Assembly: GCA_019424865.1 (NCBI GenBank)
Contig: JAHYYS010000029.1
Span: forward strand, 1 to 16,727
Reading direction: 5' to 3'
Length of the DNA: 16,727 nucleotides
DNA from: a bacterium
Lineage (GTDB): Bacteria > Bacillota > Clostridia > Oscillospirales > Oscillospiraceae
Shown here: positions 1 to 5,783 of the stretch, piece by piece
How positions within the stretch are numbered: the first letter of the stretch is position 1
Layout: every line of letters begins with the position of its first letter
Notes under the pieces: generated by a model
Told to the model about the DNA's origin: nothing
Seen by the model: the letters and a program-made list of their open reading frames with translations, nothing else
Databases searched by the model: none
Translations under genes and position numbers: made by a program

Positions 1-513
1 TATGAGATCCTCTACTGCACCGAGGACGTGGACGACTTTGTCATGAAGGCCCTGGGGGAGATCGACGGCAAGCAGTTCAAGTCCGTCTCCGACGAGGACG
101 CCCTGCCCCAGACCGAGGAGGAGAAGAAGGCCGCCGAGGAGAAGGCGGAGGCCGGCAAGCCCGTGCTGGAGGCGGTGAAGGAGGCCCTGGGCGACCAGGT
201 CAAGGAGGTGCGCGTCTCCTCCATCCTGAAGTCGGGGGCCTGCTGCCTCACCACCGACGGCCCCATCTCCCTGGAGATGGAGAAGTATATGAACAAGGTG
301 GAGGGCGGCGAGCATCTGCGGGCCGACCGGGTGCTGGAGCTCAACGCCGATTCCGCCCCCTTCGCCGCCCTGAAAAAGGCGGTGGACGCCGGGGACAAGG
401 ACACCGTGTCCAAATATTCCAAGCTGCTCTACGGCCAGGCCGTGCTGCTGGCCGGACTGACCCTGGAGGACCCCGCCGAGTACGCCCAGCTGGTCAGCAG
501 CCTGATGGTGTAA
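1..513 (+). CDS. htpG: Molecular chaperone HtpG (Hsp90), C-terminal 170 residues, 5' truncated by window edge
   Basis: HtpG is the bacterial cytosolic Hsp90, an ATP-dependent homodimeric chaperone. Only the end of the middle domain and the C-terminal dimerisation domain are in the window, since the frame is open from base 1. Family landmarks visible in order are an EILYCTEDVDDFVM stretch (the usual 'L.D.ID.F' segment), GKQFKSVSDED, a charged Glu/Lys linker at about residues 40-60 of the fragment, DQVKEVRVSSILKSGACC (normally 'dkV.dVr.S.rL..spaclv'), ISLEMEKYM, VLELNADSAPFAALK, and LLYGQAVLLAGLTLEDPAEYAQL just before the end. The family usually has 'NP.HP' where this protein reads NADSAP. The stop is TAA at 511-513. 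The last 45 nt (469-513) recur four more times downstream in a tandem array, so this gene's 3' end has been copied. The identification rests on recalled family pattern and is strong. Confidence 0.93.
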   Translation, partial: YEILYCTEDVDDFVMKALGEIDGKQFKSVSDEDALPQTEEEKKAAEEKAEAGKPVLEAVKEALGDQVKEVRVSSILKSGACCLTTDGPISLEMEKYMNKVEGGEHLRADRVLELNADSAPFAALKKAVDAGDKDTVSKYSKLLYGQAVLLAGLTLEDPAEYAQLVSSLMV

Positions 514-607
514 AAGGAAAGGCGTCAAGGGATCCTCTCTGGCCACCGGCGGGGTCCTCCCCCGCCGCGAGTGCGGCGGCGCGGTGCGGAATTCACTTCC
601 GCACCGC
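514..607. other. Hairpin-bearing insert between htpG stop and first repeat hairpin
   Basis: Aligning the htpG end with the downstream repeat units shows about 94 extra bases here. The sequence just after it (AAGAAATCAAATG) corresponds to what directly follows the stop codon in later units (AAGAAGTCAAATG). The insert carries two strong inverted repeats. One is 562-568 paired with 573-579 (CCGCCGC/GCGGCGG, 4-nt loop). The other is 581-591 paired with 597-607 (GCGGTGCGGAA/TTCCGCACCGC, 5-nt loop). Neither is followed by a T-run, so neither is a standard terminator. No coding capacity is visible. Confidence 0.6.
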
Positions 608-957
608 AAGAAATCAAATGGGCCCCCACAAAAGCCTGCTTTTGTGGGCCTGACCCCGCCCAATCTGTCCAGCTGGTCAGCAACCTGATCCCGTAAGAAG
701 TCAAATGCCCCCCCACAAAGGCAGGCTTTTGTGGGCCTGACCCCGCCCAATCTGTCCAGCTGGTCAGCAACCTGATCCCGTAAGAAGTCAAATGCCCCCC
801 CACAAAGGCAGGCTTTTGTGGGCCTGACCCCGCCCAATCTGTCCAGCTGGTCAGCAACCTGATCCCGTAAGAAGTCAAATGCCCCCCCACAAAGGCAGGC
901 TTTTGTGGGCCTGACCCCGCCGAGTACGCCCAGCTGGTCAGCAGCCTGATGGTCTAA
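608..957 (+). repeat. Tandem array, 87-bp period, each unit carrying a copy of the htpG 3' end plus a hairpin
   Basis: Copies of the final 45 nt of htpG lie at 652-696, 739-783, 826-870 and 913-957; the parent is 469-513. Each keeps the reading frame and a TAA stop. The first three copies are identical to one another and read DPAQSVQLVSNLIP, against DPAEYAQLVSSLMV in the gene. The last copy differs from the gene at one base (C954 for G510), which is synonymous. Hairpins precede each tail copy at 625-648 (11-bp perfect stem CCCACAAAAGC/GCTTTTGTGGG) and at 712-735, 799-822 and 886-909 (outer 8 bp CCCACAAA/TTTGTGGG). The period is exactly 87 bp, or 29 codons, so the complementary strand also stays open through the array; that frame is judged spurious. 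Confidence 0.9.
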
Positions 958-1004
958 TCCAAATCCAGCGGCGGGAACGCGCCGCGCTGATAGTCTGAAT
1001 GCCG

Positions 1005-1040
1005 AAAAATGGCCGCTTTTCTGCGGCCATTTTTCTTTTT
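1005..1040 (+). terminator. Rho-independent terminator after htpG and its array
   Basis: The 12-bp stem AAAAATGGCCGC (1005-1016) pairs with GCGGCCATTTTT (1023-1034) around a 6-nt loop, and T-rich sequence continues to 1040. The A-rich 5' side would also allow termination of transcripts from the other direction. It sits about 50 bp beyond the last htpG-tail copy, so the whole array is probably within the htpG transcript's 3' UTR unless the array hairpins terminate first. Confidence 0.85.
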
Positions 1041-1067
1041 CGGCATCCGCTTTTCTTTCGGTTCCCC

Positions 1068-1096
1068 TTGTAAATCCGACGGGAAACGATTACAAT
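1068..1096 (+). promoter_or_regulatory. Sigma-A-type promoter for rpiB
   Basis: TTGTAA (1068-1073) and TACAAT (1091-1096) are separated by 17 bp. The predicted transcript has a leader of about 100 nt. That leader contains an inverted repeat, GGAGCCCG (1132-1139) with CGGGCTCC (1156-1163), upstream of the ribosome binding site AGGAGG (1191-1196). No known riboswitch class was recognised in the leader. Confidence 0.7.
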
Positions 1097-1203
1097 AGAG
1101 CCATCCAAAGACTTCTCCCGCCGCAGGCCCCGGAGCCCGGTGCGCGGGAGGGCGTCGGGCTCCCGGAAATCGAACTGTCATCTTGTCAACAGGAGGAATC
1201 ACC

Positions 1204-1638
1204 ATGATTGCAATCGCGTCTGACCACGGCGGCTACGCGCTGAAGGAGCACATCAAGGCCTATCTCACCGCCAAGGGCATCACCTGCCAGGACTTCGGCA
1301 CGGACAGCCCCCAGAGCTGCGACTACCCCATTTTCGGCCGCGCCGCCGCTGAGGCGGTAGCCTCCGGCCAGTGCGAAAAAGGCATTGTCATCTGTACCAC
1401 CGGCATCGGCATCTCCATCACGGCCAACAAGGTAAAGGGCATCCGCTGCGCCCTGTGCAGCGAGCCCCTGTCCGCCGAGCTGTGCCGCCGCCACAACGAC
1501 GCCAATATGCTGGCGCTGGGCGCCGGGATCATCGGGCACAATCTGGCCGAGCGGATTGTGGACACCTTCCTCTCCGCCGAGTTTGAGGGCGGCCGCCACG
1601 CCCGCCGGGTGGGCCTGATTTCCGACATGGAGCGGTAA
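1204..1638 (+). CDS. rpiB: Ribose-5-phosphate isomerase B / LacAB-RpiB family sugar-phosphate isomerase
   Basis: This cytosolic enzyme interconverts ribose-5-phosphate and ribulose-5-phosphate in the non-oxidative pentose phosphate pathway. Some family members act on allose- or galactose-6-phosphate instead. The 144-residue length is typical of RpiB. Visible landmarks are IAIASDHGGY at the N-terminus (Asp and His of the phosphate/substrate pocket), ICTTGIGISITANK with the catalytic-position Cys and the glycine-rich anion loop, CSEPLSAELCRRHNDANMLALG, and FEGGRHARRV near the C-terminus. ATG 1204 is chosen because AGGAGG at 1191-1196 lies 7 nt upstream; an in-frame TTG at 1183 lies ahead of that site. 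The gene has its own promoter at 1068-1096. No terminator follows the stop other than the hairpin at 1674-1728, so the transcript could run into the tail-collar-like gene. The exact substrate cannot be settled from sequence. Confidence 0.92.
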   Translation: MIAIASDHGGYALKEHIKAYLTAKGITCQDFGTDSPQSCDYPIFGRAAAEAVASGQCEKGIVICTTGIGISITANKVKGIRCALCSEPLSAELCRRHNDANMLALGAGIIGHNLAERIVDTFLSAEFEGGRHARRVGLISDMER

Positions 1639-1641
1639 GAC

Positions 1642-1833
1642 GGCCATAGCGCAAAACGCTGAAAAAACGAAACATCCTCCCCTGTTTCAGATGCGGCGAT
1701 GTGCCGCGGGAACAAGGGAGGATTTTTTATGGCAGGAAATTATACGGAGCACTATCAGCTCAGCCAGTGGCAGCCCCAGGACCGGGTGCTGCGCACCGAG
1801 TTCAACCAGGACAACGCCAGGCTGGACGGGGCG
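1642..1833 (+). repeat. Direct repeat, left end of cassette 1 (partner 11518-11709)
   Basis: This 192-bp block matches 11518-11709 with about four substitutions seen by eye, at a constant offset of 9876 bp. It starts 4 nt after the rpiB stop. It covers the upstream region, the hairpin at 1674-1728, and the first 35 codons of the tail-like gene. Similarity stops abruptly after codon 35 in both copies. It marks one conserved outer edge of a two-gene cassette. Confidence 0.92.
1674..1728 (+). promoter_or_regulatory. Terminator-like hairpin that buries the Shine-Dalgarno of the tail-collar gene
   Basis: ATCCTCCC (1674-1681) pairs with GGGAGGAT (1716-1723). After one mismatch, TGTTTC (1683-1688) pairs with GGAACA (1709-1714), including one G-T pair. 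An inner hairpin GCGGC/GCCGC spans 1693-1707. The structure ends in six T residues (1723-1728) directly before the ATG at 1729. The only plausible ribosome binding site, AGGGAGG at 1715-1721, is almost wholly inside the 3' arm. The element therefore looks like a rho-independent terminator whose 3' arm doubles as the SD. The same sequence recurs unchanged at 11550-11604. Its role as attenuator or translational switch is inferred. Confidence 0.7.
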
Positions 1834-2130
1834 ATCCGGGCGGCGGTCCCGGCGGGAACCATCGCCCTGTGGAGCGGCGCGGCCAGCGCGATCCCCACGG
1901 GCTGGGCGCTGTGCGATGGGCAAAATGGGACCCCCGACCTGCGCGGACGCTTCGTTGTGGGGGCCGGCGGGGACTATGCCGTGGGGGACACCGGCGGCGC
2001 GGCCACGGAGGAGCTGAGCGCGTACAGCCACACCGGCGGCAGCGTGTTCGGCACCTTTTACGCCTACGACGCGGTATCCCACGACAACCGCCCGCCCTAC
2101 TATGCGCTGTGTTTTATCATGAAGCTGTAA
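1729..2130 (+). CDS. Phage tail-collar-domain protein (short tail-fibre-like)
   Basis: A 133-residue protein with two parts. Residues 1-35 (starting MAGNYTEHYQLSQWQPQDRV) resemble the N-terminal segment of tail-fibre-like proteins common in clostridial prophages and are near-identical in the second cassette's gene. Residues about 41-133 form a phage tail collar domain (PF07484 pattern). PAGTIALWSG, IPTGWALCDG, TPDLRGRFVVGAGG and a C-terminal NRPPYYALCFIMKL are all as expected. No signal peptide or membrane segment is visible. The gene lies alone, with no other phage genes, downstream of rpiB and convergent with the SLH gene. ATG 1729 is preceded by AGGGAGG at 1715-1721, which lies inside the hairpin 1674-1728. 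Its role outside a phage particle is unknown. It could be a remnant of a tail module or a domesticated surface or adhesion protein. Confidence 0.8.
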   Translation: MAGNYTEHYQLSQWQPQDRVLRTEFNQDNARLDGAIRAAVPAGTIALWSGAASAIPTGWALCDGQNGTPDLRGRFVVGAGGDYAVGDTGGAATEELSAYSHTGGSVFGTFYAYDAVSHDNRPPYYALCFIMKL

Positions 2131-2140
2131 GGGCACAAGA

Positions 2141-2170
2141 AAAGGAGCTCCCCGAGCGGGGAGCCCCTTT
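2141..2170. terminator. Bidirectional terminator between the convergent cassette-1 genes
   Basis: AAAGGAGCTCCCC (2141-2153) pairs with GGGGAGCCCCTTT (2158-2170) with a single A-C mismatch and a 4-nt loop. A-tract and T-tract ends fit termination in both directions. It lies between the tail-collar stop (2130) and the SLH gene stop (2190). Confidence 0.8.
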
Positions 2171-2189
2171 CTGCGGTTATGAAGCAGAA

Positions 2190-4640
2190 TTACTGCCGCA
2201 CAATGTACAGGGCAGTTACAGCGCCGTCATCGTCCACAGTGTAGACAATATTGGCGTTCTTGCTGTAGTTGCGGTTGATGGAGCCCTCGGTGATGTCGCC
2301 GTCAGCGCTGATCACATAGACCACAACGTCATCGGTGTAGCCCATGGTGCTCTCGCCAATGGTGATAACCTCGTTGGAAGCCTTCTTGAAATCGGCTCCT
2401 ACGCTCTCCAGATAATCCTCATCCTCGCCCTCGGTAGCAGGATCCAGGTCGGAGTAGATGCCGTCATCGTTCACCGTATAGTTGTCGTACAGACCAGTCA
2501 GCTTGCAGTTGCCCTTCTTATCGAAGGTAACTTCGGCGCTGTCAACCATGATCTCCACGATCTCGCCGTCCACTACAGCGTTGAAGGTGTAGTACTTAGC
2601 GTCCAGATCGTCATCCTCGATCTCCTCGGAGACAGAAGCACCGGCGATGTAGATCATGTCGCTGGCGGAGCCGACGGCACTGCCCTGCGGAATGAACACA
2701 TAGTCAGCGGCCTTGCCTTTCTCAGCAACCGTAAAGCTGATTGCGTCCTTGGACATAGTGGGCACGTTCTTGTAGCCGGTGTACACATCAGCGTCCTTGA
2801 ACTTGTACTGCTGATTCGCGTCGACCTTTTCGCCATCAACCTTTTCGCGCTCGATAACTACGTAGACAGTCTGGCTGTCAGCGGTGTTGGTGCCGTCAAT
2901 AGCGGTCTTGCCCTTCTCAATTTTCGCGTTCTTTTTGTCGGCCCCGGCGTTCGTCAGCTCATAGACCTCGTCGCTGTCGTTGTACTTGTAGGTGTAGACA
3001 TTCGAAGCAGCGTAAGCCTGATCCGTATCAATGACCTCGGAGGTACCATCCGCATACACGACCTCGGCGTAGTAGACCTCGTCACCGGCAAAGTCGCCCT
3101 CACGGAAGCCAGAGCGCACCACAAACAGATAGTCCTCGGACTTGGCAGACTCGCCATCGTAGTGGACAATGTAGCCGTTGTAGAGATAGAAGGTGCCCTC
3201 GTCGCCGCTCTTAACGGGATTCTGGCTGTACTCCCAAGCGAAGTAGTACCGCTCGCCGTCGATCCGCAGCCAGCCGTTATACTTATCGTCAGCACCCTTG
3301 GCGGAAACCTTGCCCTCCATGGTCTCCACGTCATCCACAGCCAGCAGGGCGTCATCCATATCGGGATCGGCGTCCCAGCCGGGAGCCAGGAAGACCACCA
3401 GAACGTCGTCCTCCTCGTAGCCCTTCACCAGGGCATAGGCGTCCTCGTCATCCTCTGCGACGATTTCGATGGTCTCGGCGGTGCCCTTCTTGCTGGCCTC
3501 CCAGATGTCCAGGGTGACCTTGGTCACTTCGTCATCGTCATTGGTTTCCACGGTGTTGACCACGGCAACATAGGGCTCGGTGACCACGATAGCGGTGATC
3601 TCGTCCTTGTCGTTGGCATAGATCTCAATGGAATAGCCCTTACGGCTCTCCTGGAGCGCCTTCAGGGTCACGGAATTGTCATCGCCGCCGTTGTAGACGA
3701 TCTTGTCGTCGGACAGGCCGGTGTAGTCGTCCTCCAGATCCTTCACAACATCCTTGTCGAAGTCCTCGCCGGCATAGACAGCCACAGGCTCGTCGGAGCC
3801 GAAGGCCACATCGTCGCCGTCATAGACCCAGGTGGTGCCGGGGCGGCCGAAGCTATCCTCCTTGTCGATCTTCCGCAGGTCGCTGCCGTACAGGTTCTCG
3901 CACAGCTGAAGGGTCTTCTCGCTGGTGTCCGCGTTGTACTTGCCGTTTTTCTCGGTGTAGTCATACTTGGTGGTTTCGCGATCCACATACTTGGTGTCGC
4001 CGGTGTTGATGGTGATGTCGCCGGTAACGATAGTGGTGCTGGTTCCGTCAGACTCCACCATGGTGGCCTCCAGGGCGTTCAGGGCGATCTGGGCCACCTC
4101 ATTGCGGGTCATGGCGGCGTTGCGGCTGGAGTTAATGCCGTCAAACAGCTCAATCTGGCTGGCCTGCTTGATGGTGGCCACCTGCCAGTCAGTGCCGAAG
4201 TCCTGAGCGTACTGGAAGTAGCCCAGGGCCTTCATCATCATCAGAGCGGCCTGCACAGAGGTGACGGAGTTGTTGGAGCCGTACTGGGTGGCGCTGATGC
4301 CGCCGGTGATGCCGTCGGCATAGCAGGCGGCCACATAGGCCCGGGCCCACTCAGGCACGTCGGTGAAGGGGATGCTGGCCCCCACAAAGTCCTCCACCTG
4401 CAGGTCCAGCAGGTTGGCCATGACCACGGCCATCTCGGCGCGGGTCACGTTCTTGTCGGGGTTGAAGTTGCCGTTCTCGTCGCCGACCATCACGGAGACG
4501 GCCTGCATGACGCCAATGGCTTCCTCGTTGTGCTCGGAAGTCACGTCGGCATAGCTCAAAGCGCCGGAGCCGACCACCATCATGCCCAGGAGCATGACGG
4601 AGGAGACTGCCAGACTGAGAGCCCGCTTCAGGTTTCTCAT
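2190..4640 (-). CDS. S-layer-homology (SLH) domain surface protein, cassette 1
   Basis: An 816-residue exported protein. Residues 1-31 form a signal peptide (MRNLKRALSL basic start, then a hydrophobic core and small residues). Three SLH domains follow at about 32-78 (with GNFNPDKNVTRAEMA), 92-140 (FTDVPEWARAYV) and 152-192 (NAAMTRNEVAQ). SLH domains bind secondary cell-wall polymer, so the protein should be held on the cell surface. Residues from about 205 on form a long, Asp/Glu- and Tyr-rich, probably beta-rich region of unknown function. Part of it (about 205-300, with a GDITI..GDTKYVD motif and a DSFGRPGTTWVY segment) resembles the equivalent region of the second SLH protein. Start ATG at 4638-4640 follows AAAGGAGG (complement of 4650-4657). 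Its first 590 or so coding bases and its leader are near-identical to those of the gene at 12162-14960. No clear sigma-A promoter was found beyond the shared leader. Confidence 0.88.
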   Translation of the reverse strand: MRNLKRALSLAVSSVMLLGMMVVGSGALSYADVTSEHNEEAIGVMQAVSVMVGDENGNFNPDKNVTRAEMAVVMANLLDLQVEDFVGASIPFTDVPEWARAYVAACYADGITGGISATQYGSNNSVTSVQAALMMMKALGYFQYAQDFGTDWQVATIKQASQIELFDGINSSRNAAMTRNEVAQIALNALEATMVESDGTSTTIVTGDITINTGDTKYVDRETTKYDYTEKNGKYNADTSEKTLQLCENLYGSDLRKIDKEDSFGRPGTTWVYDGDDVAFGSDEPVAVYAGEDFDKDVVKDLEDDYTGLSDDKIVYNGGDDNSVTLKALQESRKGYSIEIYANDKDEITAIVVTEPYVAVVNTVETNDDDEVTKVTLDIWEASKKGTAETIEIVAEDDEDAYALVKGYEEDDVLVVFLAPGWDADPDMDDALLAVDDVETMEGKVSAKGADDKYNGWLRIDGERYYFAWEYSQNPVKSGDEGTFYLYNGYIVHYDGESAKSEDYLFVVRSGFREGDFAGDEVYYAEVVYADGTSEVIDTDQAYAASNVYTYKYNDSDEVYELTNAGADKKNAKIEKGKTAIDGTNTADSQTVYVVIEREKVDGEKVDANQQYKFKDADVYTGYKNVPTMSKDAISFTVAEKGKAADYVFIPQGSAVGSASDMIYIAGASVSEEIEDDDLDAKYYTFNAVVDGEIVEIMVDSAEVTFDKKGNCKLTGLYDNYTVNDDGIYSDLDPATEGEDEDYLESVGADFKKASNEVITIGESTMGYTDDVVVYVISADGDITEGSINRNYSKNANIVYTVDDDGAVTALYIVRQ

Positions 4641-4825
4641 TGGGGATTCCTCCTTTTAGATTTTTGGGCTTTTCCAGACTGGACAGGCCGGCACAAAGGC
4701 CCCGCTTCCGGTATCCCTCGTGTCGGACAGTTTTCATCTTTTCAAGCCCTTTTTCGGGTTTTTCGCCCTTTTTTCGAGGTTTGGTGAACTTTTTCGGGCA
4801 CTTAGCCCGGTATAACGCCCCTTGC
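4641..4825 (-). promoter_or_regulatory. Conserved SLH-gene leader, copy 1 (part of a repeat with 14961-15145)
   Basis: This roughly 185-bp upstream block is nearly identical to 14961-15145 (offset 10320). Together with the SLH signal-peptide and SLH-domain coding region it forms a direct repeat of about 760 bp. It contains the ribosome binding site (complement of 4650-4657) and an A/T-rich stretch with repeated AAAAAGGGC-like segments on the minus strand. Identity ends at 4825. The sequence beyond it lacks the TTGACT-N17-TATCAT promoter found at the corresponding place in copy 2; the best match seen here (a TTATAC with only a T-run in place of a -35) is weak. Confidence 0.7.
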
Positions 4826-5040
4826 ACGGCGAAAAAAGCTGCAAAATTGGGCTGTTTTTAAGGAAAGCAGCCCCTTTTTGAAGGAAAAAGTTGCGTTGGT
4901 AGACATCTGGTAGACATCCAGAAAATAGGAGGGCGGGGAGCCCTTGGAAATCAAGGGCTCCCCGTCTTTTTTGGTAGACATTTGGTAGACATGCCCCGCA
5001 AAAGACACATCCGGGCAAATCTTGACGGAACCTTAACAGA
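4826..5040. other. Intergenic stretch with a terminator between paired direct repeats; no gene
   Basis: The stretch holds a weak 6-bp hairpin followed by Ts (GGGCTG 4849-4854 with CAGCCC 4868-4873). A pair of 10-mers TGGTAGACAT follows at 4897-4906 and 4908-4917, then the strong terminator at 4935-4970, then a second pair of the same 10-mer at 4972-4981 and 4983-4992. No believable coding sequence was seen on either strand. Confidence 0.7.
4935..4970 (+). terminator. Strong rho-independent terminator with no obvious gene upstream
   Basis: GGGGAGCCCTTG (4935-4946) pairs perfectly with CAAGGGCTCCCC (4952-4963) around a 5-nt loop, followed by GTCTTTTTT. It reads on the plus strand. The only upstream gene (the SLH gene) is on the minus strand, so it has no evident client unless it insulates the tetR promoter. 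Confidence 0.8.
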
Positions 5041-5046
5041 AAGGCA

Positions 5047-5106
5047 TTGACAGCACACTGCGCCCGTGTATAATATATGACAGACTGTCATAATGACAAA
5101 CTGTCA
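5047..5106 (+). promoter_or_regulatory. tetR-efflux operon promoter with two tandem TetR-type operators
   Basis: TTGACA (5047-5052) and TATAAT (5069-5074) match consensus exactly with a 16-bp spacer. Just downstream lie two related palindromes: TGACAGACTGTCA (5078-5090, extended to a perfect 15-mer at 5077-5091) and TGACAAACTGTCA (5094-5106). Their centres are 16 bp apart. Both lie over the likely transcription start and early leader, where a bound repressor would block the polymerase. The obvious candidate ligand-responsive repressor is the TetR protein encoded immediately downstream. Confidence 0.85.
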
Positions 5107-5123
5107 CAAATGGAGGGGGTACC

Positions 5124-5783
5124 ATGCCAACCGGTACATTCTTCCGGCTGCCAAAGGAAAAGCGGCAGCGCCTGATTGACGCTGCCTGGGAAGAATTCAC
5201 CCAGGTTCGGTTTACCGAGGCATCCATCAACAAAATCATAAAAGGGGCGCATATCCCGCGGGGCAGCTTTTACCAGTATTTTGAGGATAAGGAGGACCTG
5301 TTCCGCTACCTTCAGGGCGAAATGCGGGAGTATTTTGCCGGGCTGATGTCGGAGCTTTTGTCCAATGCAAAAGGGGATCCGTTTTCCATACCGCTGGCGG
5401 CCTTTGACCGCTTTGTCAGCCAGAGCGGTGATACCGATCCGGTTCTGCTCCGCTTTATTCAGGTCATGCAGCGCAACCGCTGGCTGGACAGCCAGTGGCT
5501 TGTCCCCACGCACCCGCATTTTCCGCCCGAGTGCCTGCTGGGACATGTGGACACCTCCAGGCTGCGGTTTGACACGCAGGACTTTTTGGAGCACGTCTTT
5601 TTCCTGCTGATCGCCTCCCTGGCCTATGCTGTGATGGAGACGCTGCGCGCCCCGGAGAGCTGGGAGCAGCAGCGGGAGCGCTTACGTCAGCATGTGGCGA
5701 TTATCCAATGCGGCAGCGTGGCTACCTCGTCGGAGGAGTATGCCGCCGCCAGCCAAATCTTACAAGGGGGAAAACTATGTTGA
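5124..5783 (+). CDS. TetR/AcrR-family transcriptional repressor of the efflux operon
   Basis: A 219-residue DNA-binding regulator. Residues about 8-58 form the TetR N-terminal helix-turn-helix domain: KRQRLIDAAWEEF (helix 1), FTEASINKIIKGAHIPRGSFYQYFEDKEDLF (helices 2-4, with the typical G.FY.YF.dKe.L signature). The remaining helical region is the variable ligand-binding and dimerisation part. ATG 5124 follows GGAGGGGG at 5112-5119. The gene is first in a four-gene operon, and its stop overlaps the start of the TolC-like gene by 7 nt, so translation is probably coupled. Two matching palindromic operators lie over its own promoter (5078-5106), suggesting autorepression relieved by a pump substrate. 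The inducer cannot be predicted. Confidence 0.88.
   Translation: MPTGTFFRLPKEKRQRLIDAAWEEFTQVRFTEASINKIIKGAHIPRGSFYQYFEDKEDLFRYLQGEMREYFAGLMSELLSNAKGDPFSIPLAAFDRFVSQSGDTDPVLLRFIQVMQRNRWLDSQWLVPTHPHFPPECLLGHVDTSRLRFDTQDFLEHVFFLLIASLAYAVMETLRAPESWEQQRERLRQHVAIIQCGSVATSSEEYAAASQILQGGKLC

Noticed and set aside
525..890. Open frame on the minus strand through the htpG-tail array, encoding a 29-residue repeated peptide
   Set aside because: The frame stays open only because the repeat period is a multiple of three. It lacks a ribosome binding site, and the sequence is explained by copies of the htpG 3' end and hairpins.
652..909. Each array hairpin as a standard rho-independent terminator
   Set aside because: The stems are strong enough, but they are followed by CCTGACCCCG rather than a T-run. 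A role as 3' barriers remains possible, but they are not called terminators.
1097..1203. Riboswitch ahead of rpiB
   Set aside because: A hairpin is present but no conserved motif of a known riboswitch class was recognised, and there is no terminator or SD-sequestering alternative fold evident.
1729..2130. Start of a prophage
   Set aside because: Only one tail-like gene is present in each cassette. No capsid, terminase, lysis or integrase genes are in the window.
1701..4787. Very long open frame on + opposite the cassette-1 SLH gene
   Set aside because: It is antisense to a gene with a signal peptide, three SLH domains and a good SD. Its translation is a low-complexity Val/Gly/His/Leu shadow typical of GC-rich antisense frames. 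The similar frames opposite the cassette-2 SLH gene and the RND gene were rejected for the same reason.
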